NCBI GenBank assembly: GCA_029962745.1
Contig: CM057156.1
Coordinates: 2,936,114 to 3,000,113 of the forward strand
Reading direction: 5' to 3'
Source of the DNA: Echinometra lucunter
Lineage: Eukaryota > Echinodermata > Echinoidea > Camarodonta > Echinometridae
DNA: 64,000 nucleotides
Positions 1 to 13,600 of this stretch are shown piece after piece. Made by a program: the position numbers and the translations under genes. Under the pieces are notes generated by a model. The model did no database searches, was not told where the DNA came from, and saw only the letters and a program-made list of their open reading frames with translations. Each line of letters begins with the position of its first letter. Positions within the stretch are counted from its first letter, which is position 1.

Positions 1-43
1 AACCCAGGATATATGCTGGATGTAGGAGGAGGCAATTGCACTG
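1..43 (+). CDS. FBN: Fibrillin exon, 3' end of a cbEGF (cbEGF21-like)
   Basis: The window opens inside an exon. Codons 1-14 read [14 protein letters not shown], the PGY-x-L...C end of a calcium-binding EGF module carrying its sixth cysteine, then a phase-1 donor (g|gtacat, not the strong gtaagt). The ending GGNCT(D) equals my memory of human fibrillin-1 cbEGF21. The start of the exon is outside the window. Confidence 0.75.
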
Positions 44-3000
44 GTACATTTAGTCTTAATCTTCACTTACACATTGTTGGAAGCCCCCACGTGTTTGGTC
101 AATTTACCAGGAATCTTGAAATGTGAATTAATGTAGCAAGGGATGTAAGAGAAGGCAATTGCGCATGTTTGTGCAATCGTTGTTTCATAATCTTTTTAAT
201 TAAACTTTTTTTAACATGATGGTCAAAGAGACTCCTGAATTTAAAAAAAGCAAGAATATATGCAAAGTTTGTAGGTCTTTACATTCATCCCTCATTTTTT
301 GATCAGTTAATCAGTTTTATTAGTTTTCTCTGTTTTTTTTTCTATCTTAAAGGCATTGGCTAACTTTGTGAGCAGCTGATTTAAAAAATTCTCAAACTAA
401 GATGAAACATGTATATGAGAACTTGTATTTATACTCAAAAACCCTGAAACCAACCATAATTTGGAAGGAAAAGCTGTAAGTTAGGCGCAAACCGCGATTT
501 TATTAGCTTTCGTCTCGAGAGACACTGAACTAAGAGGACCGTTTGTACGAATTCAAAAATACCGTTACTTGCCTTCCGCCGCGTGATACGTCAATACACA
601 CAGTGCGGTCCGTTGAGTCATGTGCGCATGCGCACTCCTTACGTTGGGTCTATGCAACCGACCCTCGTATATTTTTCAAACATTGGTTCACATTTCTAAT
701 ATTTAAAAATACTTCCCGTGGATATTATGCTCTGAAACTTTCACACTGGTATTTTTATACTATAACCCCAATGTTTATCCCATTTTTAAGTAACAAAATG
801 AGATTTTTTAAAAATCATAACAATGTTAGCCAATGCCTTTAAGGCATATGCTAATGATGATGATGTTTCAAGTTTTCTGCTGAAAAAAAAACAAGTTTTG
901 AGATAAACTTTAAAACCTAGTACAAGATGGATTCTTTTGAAACAAAAGGGGGTGTATTATCATTCTCTTTACTGAAGACATTTGACACAGAGGGGGTATT
1001 TTGATGCATTTTTAGAATTAGTTGAGAATGGAAATACTTACAATCCCTTTTTCTTATCTTGATCAGATGTGAATGAGTGTGAGGACCGTGGCACATACTG
1101 TGTCAGTAACCTTAGTTGAGAATTGGAATACTTACAACCTCTTTTGCTTATTTTGATCAGATGTGAATGAATGTGAAGACCCTGGCACTTACTGTATCAA
1201 TGGCCTGTGCACCAACACCATGGGCTCCTACACCTGTGAGTGTCCACCAGAATGGGTGCTGTCTCGTGATGGAACAACTTGTGCTGGTAAGTCGGGTCTT
1301 ACTGGACCAGGTGTGACTACCATATAATCTGGCTACTCACTTGGACTAAGACGTCTTAGGAAAACATTGTGGTGCGAAAGAACATGTTCAGAACGAAAAA
1401 TGCAAAAATGCAAAAATTAATATGTCTAATGTGACATATCAGAAAGAAATTTCAACCAATATCATTCCACATCAAGATTTATATTCATTTACAAGGTCTA
1501 CATGCTATCCATGTAATTATCAATCTGTGTTTGAAAATTCTGATTTTCAGCAATTTTCCATTTTGCGTTCCTGACACATCTTTTTTGCGCCAAGTGCTGA
1601 GTTTTCCTAAGACGCCTAAATTTATGTCCTTAGATGAGTTAGAATTAACCTTCCGTCTTGCTTTCAAGCTACTACTATAAAGAGGATTGTCTTAACAAAA
1701 ATCATGGTCTTGGTGCCCTTGATTCTGTGATATGTAATTATCCACATCTGCTCTGTATTTGTGTTTATCAGATTGTAAAGGAATGACTTTTTTGTGCGTA
1801 GCATATGGTTTTATTGAAATTGAATGAGTTGAATCAAAATAGGGTAAGCAAACTGCAGGGTGACCGTATGGGCATAGAAAATAAGCAAACAGGTCTTGGT
1901 GGTTCAAATGCCAAGTACATACTGCTCTAGGTTTTTACTCAAAGCTCCAAAGGTTTGATGAAAATGATTTATGTAGAAAGTGCTCATTTTACATAAGATA
2001 TGCAGCAAGCTACTTTGATTGGCCTACTTGTGATTCTCCTTGAAGGTACTGCTGGTTCAGCAAGTTGTCAAGGATTACCTGCTGATACCCAAAGTGGGTA
2101 TTGTTCACAGTTGCACTCTACACTGTATATAAAAAAAATGTCCATATGCCTTTTAAATGAAAGAAGATAAAATGAATATTCAGATTTTGCATATCAAATG
2201 AACCAATAGCCTAACAGACATGAGCGCTGTACAAAAATCCACTATTATTATTATTATTATTATTATTACAGTGGACAGTAATTTGTTAGTGCTATTTAAG
2301 TCAGCAAGGTGTTGCCTTACCAAAAAGAGAGAGAGAAAAGGAGAAAGAGATGAACTCATCACGAACTTTAATCTTTTCATTTCCAGATGTAAGAACGGGC
2401 CTGTGCTTTGCCCATGGACCAGGGGAAGAATCTAGACTTGATGTGAATGAATGTACTCTCCTACTTGGTACAAATGTCCGTAGGGATGTATGCTGTTGCT
2501 CTCAACTTGGCAAAGGTTGGGGAGATCCCTGTGAGCTGTGCCCTCTTCTCAATACCAGTGAGTTCTTATTTGTGTATTGTGATTATTTAAAGCCACAGTG
2601 GACTGGCGTTTATATACATGTAGCTCTGAAATGATGTATCTACAACAGCGCCAACTTGCGGCTACTCACAACCAGAGACTGTCTTAGAAACATTATGCCC
2701 TTCTTGGCTTCTAGTGAACTGCCTTAGTCTGAATACATATACATTTTTACAGATGTGTCTCAAAAAGAAAGCTCACGTTGATCAGAATGGTGCATGCTGA
2801 GAGAAAAAACGGGACAGAATCAGTAGTTCAGGACTGAGATGGCGCTATTTCGAAATCTCATACGAGGGCACCAGTTCACTCTGGCTTTAAAAGCACACCC
2901 ATATTAGCATACGTCTTCACATGAGGGCCATTCACCATGTTTTCGTTTGCCACTGTAGCAGTATCATACATGTATAAGTTTAAATGTTCAATCTGATGAA

Positions 3001-6000
3001 TTGAAACCAAAGATTGCCCCATTGCACAGAGCATTACTGCCATTCAATGACAAAAGGAAGCAACTCTGTAGAATGAGTTTCTTATAAAATGAAGAAAATA
3101 TGTCACTTTTTCATGTGGAAATGTATGGAGTTGCTTCCTTTTGATATGTCTATATTTCAGAAATTGGATTCATGTGACCTTTAATTTCTTCATCATCATG
3201 TAGAGCATACAAAAAAGTACCCCAAATCAAGAAAAGGTCAATTTTGAAAAAATTAGAGTTGCTTCCTTTTGTCATTGGTTGGCAGATTAGATTCCATACA
3301 TGATGTTTGCATGACAAAAGTCAACTAGCAGTCAACTATCAGTACCATACAGGCAAAGGGTTAATGAATAATGCAGAAAATGACTAAATGAAAGCGAATT
3401 TCGCAAGCACACAAAGCTGTGCTTTGTTGTAACTACACGTTCAATTTATGCTACAATTATCAGTACGTGTGTACTTGATGCTTGTCATGTATTCATAAGC
3501 CTTCAACAAACCATTAATTTTCTGTTTTTGTACAGCTGAATTCCTCAGGCTTTGTCCCTATGGAAAGGGTACACATGTGGATCCTACTACGCCTCTCCCA
3601 CCTAGTGGTAAGTTGGGCTAGACCTTTTCAGTAAACCAGTCATATGGTATGGTGTTGGACCTAGTGGTAAGTTGGGCTAGACCTTTTCAGTAAACCAGTC
3701 ATATGGTATGGTGTTGGGCCTAGTGGTAAGTTGGGGATAAAGGCTAGAACTTTTCAGTAAACCAGTCAATGGTATGGTGTTGGACCTAGTGGTAAGTTGG
3801 GCTAGACCTTTTCAGTAAACCAGTGATATGGTATGGTGTTGGACCTAGTGGTAAGTTGGGCATAAAGACTAGACCTTTTCAGTAAACCAGTGATATGGTA
3901 TGGTGTTGGACCTAGTGGTAAGTTGGGCTAGACCTTTTCAGTAAACCAGTCATATGGTATGGTGTTGGACCAGTACCGGTATATACCACACTTGTCATTC
4001 TAATACCATAATACAATTATATCATTGACAGTCTCAAATTCATACCTTCTGAGGATTGAGCTGTGCTAACTTTCATATTTTTGTCTCACTTTTCCCACTA
4101 TAAATGCAAGTGAGGATAATGTAGTAATCACTAGGTTTTTCCTAATTTTGATATTGAACATTTCAAACAATTTAAGGATGGATCTAACCTTGAGTCTTTA
4201 TTATTATTATTATTATTATTGATTTGGCATCACCTGTGCCTGGGAGGGTAAAAGCGAATTGAATCACTGCAACCCTGAGGTCTCTCCTCCCGATATCACT
4301 GATTGGGGGTTTGCAGGTGGACCACATACACCGGGGTTTCCCCCTACTCTTATACAAATAGTGCAGTGGGATCTTTAACGTGCAAAGGTGGTGACTCTTC
4401 TTTACACGGGACCTCCATTTAACGTCCTGTCCGAGGGACGGAGTGTTTTCCACTGTAGCATAGCCTGCGTCTATGAAACGGGAGGGGCACGATAACACAC
4501 AACATAGGCTTCAGTCATCCGCCTTGGCTGGACTCGAACCCACGGTCTTTTGGTTCGAAAGGCAGACGCTTTACCGACTGAGCCAACTCGCTCCCTCCCT
4601 CACAATACACTTTCCCATTTTCCCAGTTTTTTGTTGTCATGAATCAATATTCATTGATGAAAATCGATTTTTTTGTATTTGCTTTATAAATGTAACATTA
4701 TTGTTATCATTGTTATCACAATTATTGTGTATCATTACTACTCAGAAATAAACCAGTGCGAAGCATTCCCGAACATTTGTCAGGGTGGAGAGTGTCAGCA
4801 GGTAGAGGGAATCTACAGATGCGTGTGTCCTAAGGGATATGAGTATGACTTTGACCAGATGATGTGTGTTGGTAAGTCTTTAACTTGTTGAGTAGGATTC
4901 AATTCTAGCATAACATGCATTTTCCATAGGCCCTAGCCCTAGATATCTCAGGATTAGTGTGCAATGGGTTAACCCATAGCAGTACAGAGCTTTCTTGAGG
5001 TCTAAATAATCATCTTCAATCCTCAAATTGGCAATACAAATCATTTTTTTTCCATGTTTACATAGCTTGAAAAAATTAAATATGGATATAACATAAACCA
5101 AAATGAAATATAATTGTAAAATTGAATCAGAAATTGCCAATTAGAACACAGAAATAGTGATTATATATTATTCACTGCATTGCCAATTTAAAGAGTTTAA
5201 TGATTAGTTACACTTAAACTGCTCTAATTCAAGAACGCCACACCATACAGTGATGGGAATGGGCTCAAATTTGTCAGTGCATTTTTCTCTTTCTGCCCAC
5301 ATATAATATGTACTGCCCAACATTCTGGAACCAACAGATACTGCAAAAGTGTCTCCTAAAGGTGACACTGTACCTCTATGGGTTAAACGTGGCTTCTTGC
5401 CTTGTAATCATTTCATCAAATATGATAGTCCTTTTTCGTACCTTTTGATTAATTGCCATCTGGTTACTCGGTAAATACCACAAGGTCTTATACCCTTACA
5501 GTGTTTCATCGTTTGGCTTATGTGAAATGTGTTATGATTATGTGTGAAAGCACAGCATGGGACATCATAATCATCAGTAAACTTTTGTTTCAGATTATTA
5601 TTATTATTTATTTGACCAAATTTTTAAAAGTACAGGTACAGTACATCACTAGCAGCAGAAAAATACATAATGAGAATGAAAGAACATGTAAAAAAGATCA
5701 GGGAGCAACAAGTGGGTCAGGGTGCACAAAAGTGAAGTACATCACTGTTGCCCGGAGGCATGTGCCCCCACACCTGCTATTCTCAAGACATACATGTAAT
5801 AGAAATTTCATACATAGAATATTGCCCATAATAAAGAAAGTTATGTCATTGAAAAGTAGATAAATTAAGATTAAATATTGAAAATTGATTTCAATTTGAT
5901 TTTAGAGATGGTATGTACAGAAGATTTATCTATCCTTGAATATTCAGCAAGAGTTGTAATGTGAATTGCATCAGCCCATTCATGACAGAGGTCCTTATTT

Positions 6001-7574
6001 TGTGGTTTGGCCTAATATCTTTTGATGCAAAGCCCTAAAAATCATACCAAATACATGAGCAGAAAGAGCAAAAAATTCTACACAAACTATGCCCATTTTG
6101 GTTGCGTCAATATTCGTTGTTTGATGCTGAAATTTTTTCAAAGGAAAATAAGCATTAAAATCCTTAAATTGGCAATGTGATAGAAGGTTTATAATCAACG
6201 TTTTCCCCTGCAAATTGCCAACTTTTTGACTTCTCATCATAATTTCTGTCAATTTATATTCATTGCAGATACATGACATTTTATAAGAAAAATGTAGCAA
6301 TAAAATAAAAAATTTGGTGTTGCCAATTTGAAGAATAAAAGCTGATCAAATTAGGCTTTGAATAATTCCTGTCACGAATGGGTTAGATAAACCAAGCTGT
6401 TCTATTTTGCAGATATTGATGAATGCCAACTTAGTGCGTATATATGTGGAGCTGGAACCTGTATGAACATGGAAGGCAGCTACACCTGTATGTGTCCTCA
6501 GGGATTCATGTTCATGAGCATGCCTACAGGAAAGAACTGCATGGGTAAGTTCCAGGGTAGCATTTCATGAAATGTCAGTGATTTTTACTGACAACTGTTA
6601 TAAGCTACTGAAATCCTTGCATCTGATTGGCTGAGAGCATTCAATTTTTGGGGTAAAAATTACTGACAAGAGACTTCATAAAACATTCCCCAGGTTTCAT
6701 ATTTCATTGCATTGATGCAAAAAAACCCTTACACAATGCTAAAGGCATTTTTTTGTGTGTAAATTGAAGAAATTTTACCATAAAATGCTTCATTGTTTCT
6801 TCAAAACCTATCCAGAAGGAAGGTAACAGTAACTTCCAAACAACAGAGTGTCACAATTGGATTATCACTAGAAAAGCTTTAAAATGCATCATACATGTAT
6901 TTGTTACAGATTTGTCAGAGCCTTTTCCCTTGTTTCCATCTATATCGTTTCGTTATTCGGCTTCCTGTTCATTCATGTGATTTAGTCTGATGAGTGCATA
7001 GCGAAAAGCTTAAGTATGTATGTGTTCAGTGCTATTTTCTGATTTTGCAGTAACAAACATCTAATTCGTCTAATGATAGTCATTTCCTGATGTCCTCTGT
7101 GACATTGAGAATTTGATGGGGGGGGGGGTTGTTTTGTGCTGTAAGAGAAACATTTGGACAAGCCTTTTCCTCATGTTATTGTTTACCCTATGTAAAAGGA
7201 GTTGTAGCCATGTACGATATAAAAGGGAAATGCAGTCGCATTCATCTTGTTGTACCTGTAATGATAGTTATATGCAGTGAACATTCTTAAAACATCAGCA
7301 TTGCTCATATTCATGACATTGATGATAGAACCATGTTCATTTTTTGTACCACCTCAGACATTCGAGAGTTGACATGCTACCTGTCCTATAACCAGTCGGC
7401 CTTCCCTCTGCCAGAGTGTGGGAACCCTTTGATGGGTAGTCTTACAAACAAACACTGCTGTTGTAGTGCACTCATGGCTGCTGCATGGGGAACTAGGCAA
7501 GAATGCTCTCCTTGTCCAGCTCAGATGACAGGTAGGTATTTTTGGTATTGTGGTGGTGGTAGTGGTGGGGTGAA

Positions 7575-7625
<51 letters not shown>

Positions 7626-10600
7626 GAAGATGACAGAAATGAATATGGTGGAAGGAAGGTTTGGTGATGGTGACAGATGGTGGAAATGCTGCTGATGTTG
7701 GTGATTGATGACGATGATGATGATAATGATAATAATAATGGTATTTATTTCAAGATCATTTCGCAGCATGAGCTGAATCGTACAATCTTTTACAAATAAA
7801 AATGAAAGTATAGATACAGCGAAACTTAATGTAAAATAATACTATAGGAATATATACAAAGCATGAAGAAATATGAAACCAATAATACAATTTTTGCAAT
7901 TTAAATGAAAGTCACCAACATCATGAACAGAAATTTTTAAAAGATGATATGTAAATGATACCGGTAGTTAATTTCGGGAGTTACTGTACAGGCCTGATAG
8001 AAAGAAAGGGGTGGAAAGGAAGATATTGTTATATAAATAAATTGAATTGGATAAAAATACGAATATGAGTAGCGGAAACTGAATTTTTAAGAAAAGACGG
8101 ATTAAAAGTGTAGGCTATGCACATGATATACTTAAGATGCAATTTCATTAAGTCATCAAAAACAAACAAATAAAAAGAAAGCATAGGTCCGGGTAAGGGT
8201 TTTTTTTTTTAAGAGTACAGGTAGAGATATTAAATGAGAAGTGAAATAAAGCACAAGGTATACATGGTATGAAGTCACACATAACTAAAAGCATGGATCT
8301 TATGAGAACAAACGGTGAACGAGAGGCGGGGAGGGAAGAAGAGAAGAGATAGATATGGAGAAAGATAAGGATAGAAAGAGGAAGAGAGGGAGGAAGATAA
8401 AGATAGAGTGGAGGAGAGAAAAAAAGAAAGAGAGAGAGAGAGAGAGAAGGGTGGAGGAGAGAGAGAGAGAGAAAGAGGGATGGGGTACTTGAGTGATGGT
8501 TAGAAGGCATAACAACCAACTCCATGTATCGCCATTATAATGACGATTTAAGATTCGTTCAATAGACTGCTGAGGTATGGGATGGGGCTAAGTTTATACC
8601 GTTGCGTCCTGCATTGTTGGTTGTAGTAGTGATAAATGCTTTGAATGATGAACATCATTTTCTTAATACTATACAAAATGTTCTGTTTGTTTTGTTCTTT
8701 CAGAGGATTATTATCGACTGTGTGGTGCTACCACACCTGGCACTGTTGTAGATCCAGAGACAGGCCTGCCTGAAGGTAAAATCACTATATGCAGCAAAGA
8801 AATCTATTCACACTTTAAAGTGAACACACGAGTTTGATGTGATGGCCGAACATGAACATATCTTGAAATAAGATATGCTTAGCTCTTCATTAGCTTTCAG
8901 GGCTGTGTTTCACAAAATGGTCATAAGTCTAAGTTCATGGACATCCCATTGAAACGTGTGTTAACTCTACAACACATGTTTCAATTGGATGTCCAAGATG
9001 TTAGACTTATGACGGTTTCATGAAATGGCCCCAGAGCTAGATCTAGGCTTCCAGAAAGCATTGGTCAAAATCTGGTATCATAAAGCAAGGGAAAGTTTAT
9101 TTTGAGAAAGGAGAGCACTTTAGAATGTTTGAAATCAGGAATATGTGGAGAGTTTTCCACAGCTAAATCTAATTACTTTGTTAAGTGAATAAAGATAGTG
9201 TGCCTTATATGAATATTAATATGTTGCACAAAAAAAGATTTATCATCAGGTATTTTCCATGTAAATCTAGTACATTCATTCAGTAGATTTTAGTAATCAA
9301 ACTGTGATAAGTTTCCTTGGTTAAGGAATAATACTTATTATTATCACATTAAATGATATTCATTTAATGTGATTTCATTTAATTTGACGATATCATGTTA
9401 TGATATACATGTATTGTTTTAATTGATCCTGTCTGTGTACATTGTTATACATAGATGTGGATGAGTGTAGTCTATCTGAGGCCATCTGTGCTAATGGAAT
9501 CTGTGTGAACACACCCGGAAGCTTCCGTTGTGATTGTGAACCAGGCTACAGAGCTAATATGTTTACACACATCTGTGAAGGTAAGAGCAGGATCGTGCAG
9601 TCCAAGAAAAAATTTCTCAGTGTAAATGAAGGTTGGGATTATATAATGTATATATACATGTAGTTTTTTTTTTTTTCCATTTCTTTTCATCCTGCTTTTA
9701 TTTTCTCTTTCATACATTATTCTACTTTGTTAACATACATCAGTTCGTTCGTTTGTTTGTTTGTTTGATTGTTTTTTTTTTTTTCATTCTAATAAATACA
9801 AAGTAATACATGCTTACATAAATATTACATAAATAAAAGATCATGTATATGATATTATACGGTAACCATAATATAAAGCATACAAACAAGAGGACGGAAT
9901 ATAATATTTTTCATTGAACCATAAAAGAGGTCAATCAAAGAAATATCAAAGAACCCAGGAGCCCACAATTTTGTGTGGTTAGGCTGGAAATGGATGGCGG
10001 CCTCAATTGGAGGCGGTTTAATCGGATAATAATGGTTCTAACCAATTGCCTGACTGAACACACTGAAGTGGCAGTGTGTTTGTATGTGTATAGTGTGTCT
10101 TTGTTTTGTTTTTTGTTTTTTTGATATTCCATGACTTTGTTAAATGTAAATGGCAAATGGATATTTCTCTGTATCATTTTATTGTTATTTTCATTTTGTA
10201 TTTTTACTTTTTGTTTCTGCAGATATTGATGAATGCGCTGAAGGTATGGATCGGTGTGTTGGGAACTCCATCTGTAGGAACACACCCGGCAACCATGAAT
10301 GCATCTGTCCTCCTGGATACCAACTCTCTGTTTCTAGATTATCCTGTGATGGTGAGTGGCTGTGAAAATAGAAATGCTTTCAGAATAGGCTTGTACCAAT
10401 CAAATTGCAAAAGGGTACAAAATTGGGGATGAAAATGATGACAATAACGTCAGTGGTGATGGTGGTGATGAGGAAGAGGAGGAGAAGGGGGAAGATGAGG
10501 ATTGTGACAGCGTTTCTAATGTTGATATGATGGATTAAATAGGGGATGACAGGGATAATATAAGTGGACTGCTGATGATCACAATAATGTCTGTGAGATG

Positions 10601-13600
10601 GTGGTTGTGATGATGAGGATGGTGGTGATCATGATCATCATCATCATGATCATGATGGCGATGAGGATGGTGGTGATGATTATGATCATGATCATGATGG
10701 TGATGATGATGATGACGATGATGACAATAGTGATACTGGGGATCATGATGGGTGATAAGAAAATAATCATGCCAAATTGCTAAATTGAGATAGAAATAAG
10801 GGATGATTACGTAAGATGATTGCTGATATTTTCATAACATTTGTACCTACAGAATGTGATGAGTGCTTCTATATGCTGAAGCTGATTGATTAATTGTTCA
10901 CATTTTGTCCATCCATGACATTGAACATCGTAAGGATTCTAACTCTTGACCGTGGCAACAGTATTTTAGTCCTTCAGTGATGCCCTTTACAATGGAACAT
11001 AAGATACCTCTCTCCGATAAAGTCCTATTTTATCTACATGTAGGCCTTCAGACTTTCCAAATTTGTCAAATGTCCAGCCATGACTACCCAATCAGCCTCT
11101 GCTTTTAAATTGTTCATCATCTCCTTCTGTGTATTACTAATATTTGAATTCCTGCTGTTCTCAGATATAAATGAATGCTTGACCAGACCTGGTGCCTGTA
11201 TTAACGGTCAGTGCACCAACCAAGTTGGCTCCTATGTGTGTGTTTGTGACCAAGGATTCCAACTCTCAGCCGATGGCACGGAATGCAATGGTAAGTTCAT
11301 CATCTGCCAGGCGCAGAAAATACTTTTTTTGTGAACTATTTATGCATTTGTTTTTAGTGGTCTAGTACCGCATGTCTAGATTCTAGGCATAGTTCTTCTT
11401 GCGTGTTAAAAGAGTTGACGCAGCAGATGCGTATGAAGTTACCAATGGATACGCATAGTTGGTATGGTTAGATGCACAAACTACTCTTAGATTGGTTTCC
11501 ATTCAAAAGGAATACATTTCAACAAGCCTATTTTGTCGAAAAGTCAACTTTTAGGGATTCTACACTCAGTATGAGGTTTATAAAAATAAATATTTTTTTT
11601 TTCCTTATTTTTCGGGTCACGGTTAAAACTATAGCTCCTCAATAATCCCGACTGTACTATGCAGCTCATCATCATCTTGGGCATAGCACAGCTTCAAGAT
11701 CACCTCGGGCTATAAATTTAACCATGCCCCTAAAAACAGTCAATATTTGTATATCATGCTCTCAAAAACTTTAATGATTGTGGACTAAGATCATATGTGG
11801 TACTGAGGTATTTGAAGATTGCCAGAAAGACTGTAACTTATGGCAGGGGGGGTACTTAAGCTACGCACCCTGCAAATACATGCACTGTGATTGCGTTTAG
11901 TGCTCCAAAGTTTCTGTGTGACTGAGCAACAAGAATATCACGGAGGCTTTCCACAAAGTATTAGTGATTTTCCTTGATATCAGGGCAAAAAATCATATCA
12001 GTCACTTTCAAAATCAAGATTGCATTCATTTACCTCTTACAATTAGCTTTAGAACCCCTTCATTTTAATGAACAAAGTTTGATACTGGTATTGATATTGA
12101 CATGAAAATATATGTTATTGGCATTCATGCATCGTGATTTCATTTTGAAAAACTGAGAACCAAGTTTGGTAAATGAAATTTGTAGAATTCATTGAATTTT
12201 GACTTTAAGTTGCTGAAAACATAGTGCTTTAGATCCCATCCTCGTATAAACTCTAACACAGAGTAAATGCCTAGACAGCTAGAAAAAGACAAAGTAGCAT
12301 TTCCCTGTACATGTATGCACATTAGAAGTTGAATTTTTGATGTTTTTCCTTCCATTGCCACAGATATTGATGAGTGCTTCCGATTCCCAGATCGATGTGG
12401 AAACGGTACTTGTCAGAATGTACTGGGAACCTTCACCTGTAGATGCAACAGAGGTTTTGAACTCACTATCAATGGAGATTGTGCAGGTTAGTGGTGTAAA
12501 TCGAACTTCAGCTCAGCCAAAAACTCTTCAAAAGCAGTTCTGAACAAGAAGATTTTTAAGCTATTACGAGATAAACTATGTGCTTTTTGCAGTAAAGTAG
12601 TACTGTGCCCTCTCTTGTGGTTATTATAGTGGATTTCTAATACTTTTTGATAGTTGAGATTGTGTGCAGAATTTCAGCTCATTCTGCAATTCTTTAAAAG
12701 TAGTTCAGATATTAGAAATAAGCTACATGTAGTTAAAGTAAAAGGCTAACATTGTGAGAATTTTAAAAAATCTCATTTTGCTACTTGAAAATGGTATAAA
12801 CACAAAAGTTATAGTTTTAAAATACCTGTCTGAAAATTTCAAAGTATAATGTCGACAGTATTTTTAAATATTAAAGATGTAAACCAATGTTTGAAGAAAA
12901 TATAGTGGTCGGTTGCACAGACAGGACATGTGCACAGAGTTCACCTGCACAGTGTATGTGTATGCATATCATGTACATGTACAGTACGGTGATGTGTGTA
13001 TGTGTGTGTATGCATATCATATATAGTACAGGGAGAGAGGTGCAACCAACGGTTTTTATTTGAATTGGTTGAAAATACTCCTCTAGCTAAAATGTCTTGT
13101 GAGACCAACACTAATAAAATCAGCATTTGCACTGATCTTATTGACTGTTTTTCATTTCAAATTATGGTTGGTTTCAGGGTTTCTGAGTACAAATACAAGT
13201 ACTCATACACATGTTTCATCTTAGTTTGAGAATTTTGTAAATGAGCTGCTCACAAAGTTAGCCAATGCCTTTAAGCCATCACTCTATAATACCACCAACC
13301 CCCAGACTATGTGTCCATAGGGACATCGTACCATTTAGTGTTGTTTGCAATCATTAGTCATGAAAGCAGTATGTAATTAGGGCTAACTACAATTGTTTTT
13401 TAATTTGCAAGATATCATTAATATAAGCCATTAAAAGATCAGGGCCCCGTTTCATAAAACTTGTTATCAATAACAAGTTGCAATAACTGATATAAGCTAC
13501 CGAAATCCTTGCATCTGATTGGCTGAGAGCAGATTTGTCATAGAGATGGGGCAGTTGTTACTGATAACTTTTATGAAATTGAGCCTAGAATGTATTTTCT

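Noticed and set aside
3598..3970. CRISPR-like array
   Set aside because: The units are contiguous tandem repeats without unique spacers, in a eukaryotic intron.
4473..4751. 92-codon forward frame ending at a fibrillin exon
   Set aside because: Mostly the antisense tRNA-like head of the SINE, read into an intron.
8148..8525. 125-codon Ser/Leu/Phe-rich reverse frame
   Set aside because: It comes from the purine-rich tract on the other strand; low complexity and no domain.
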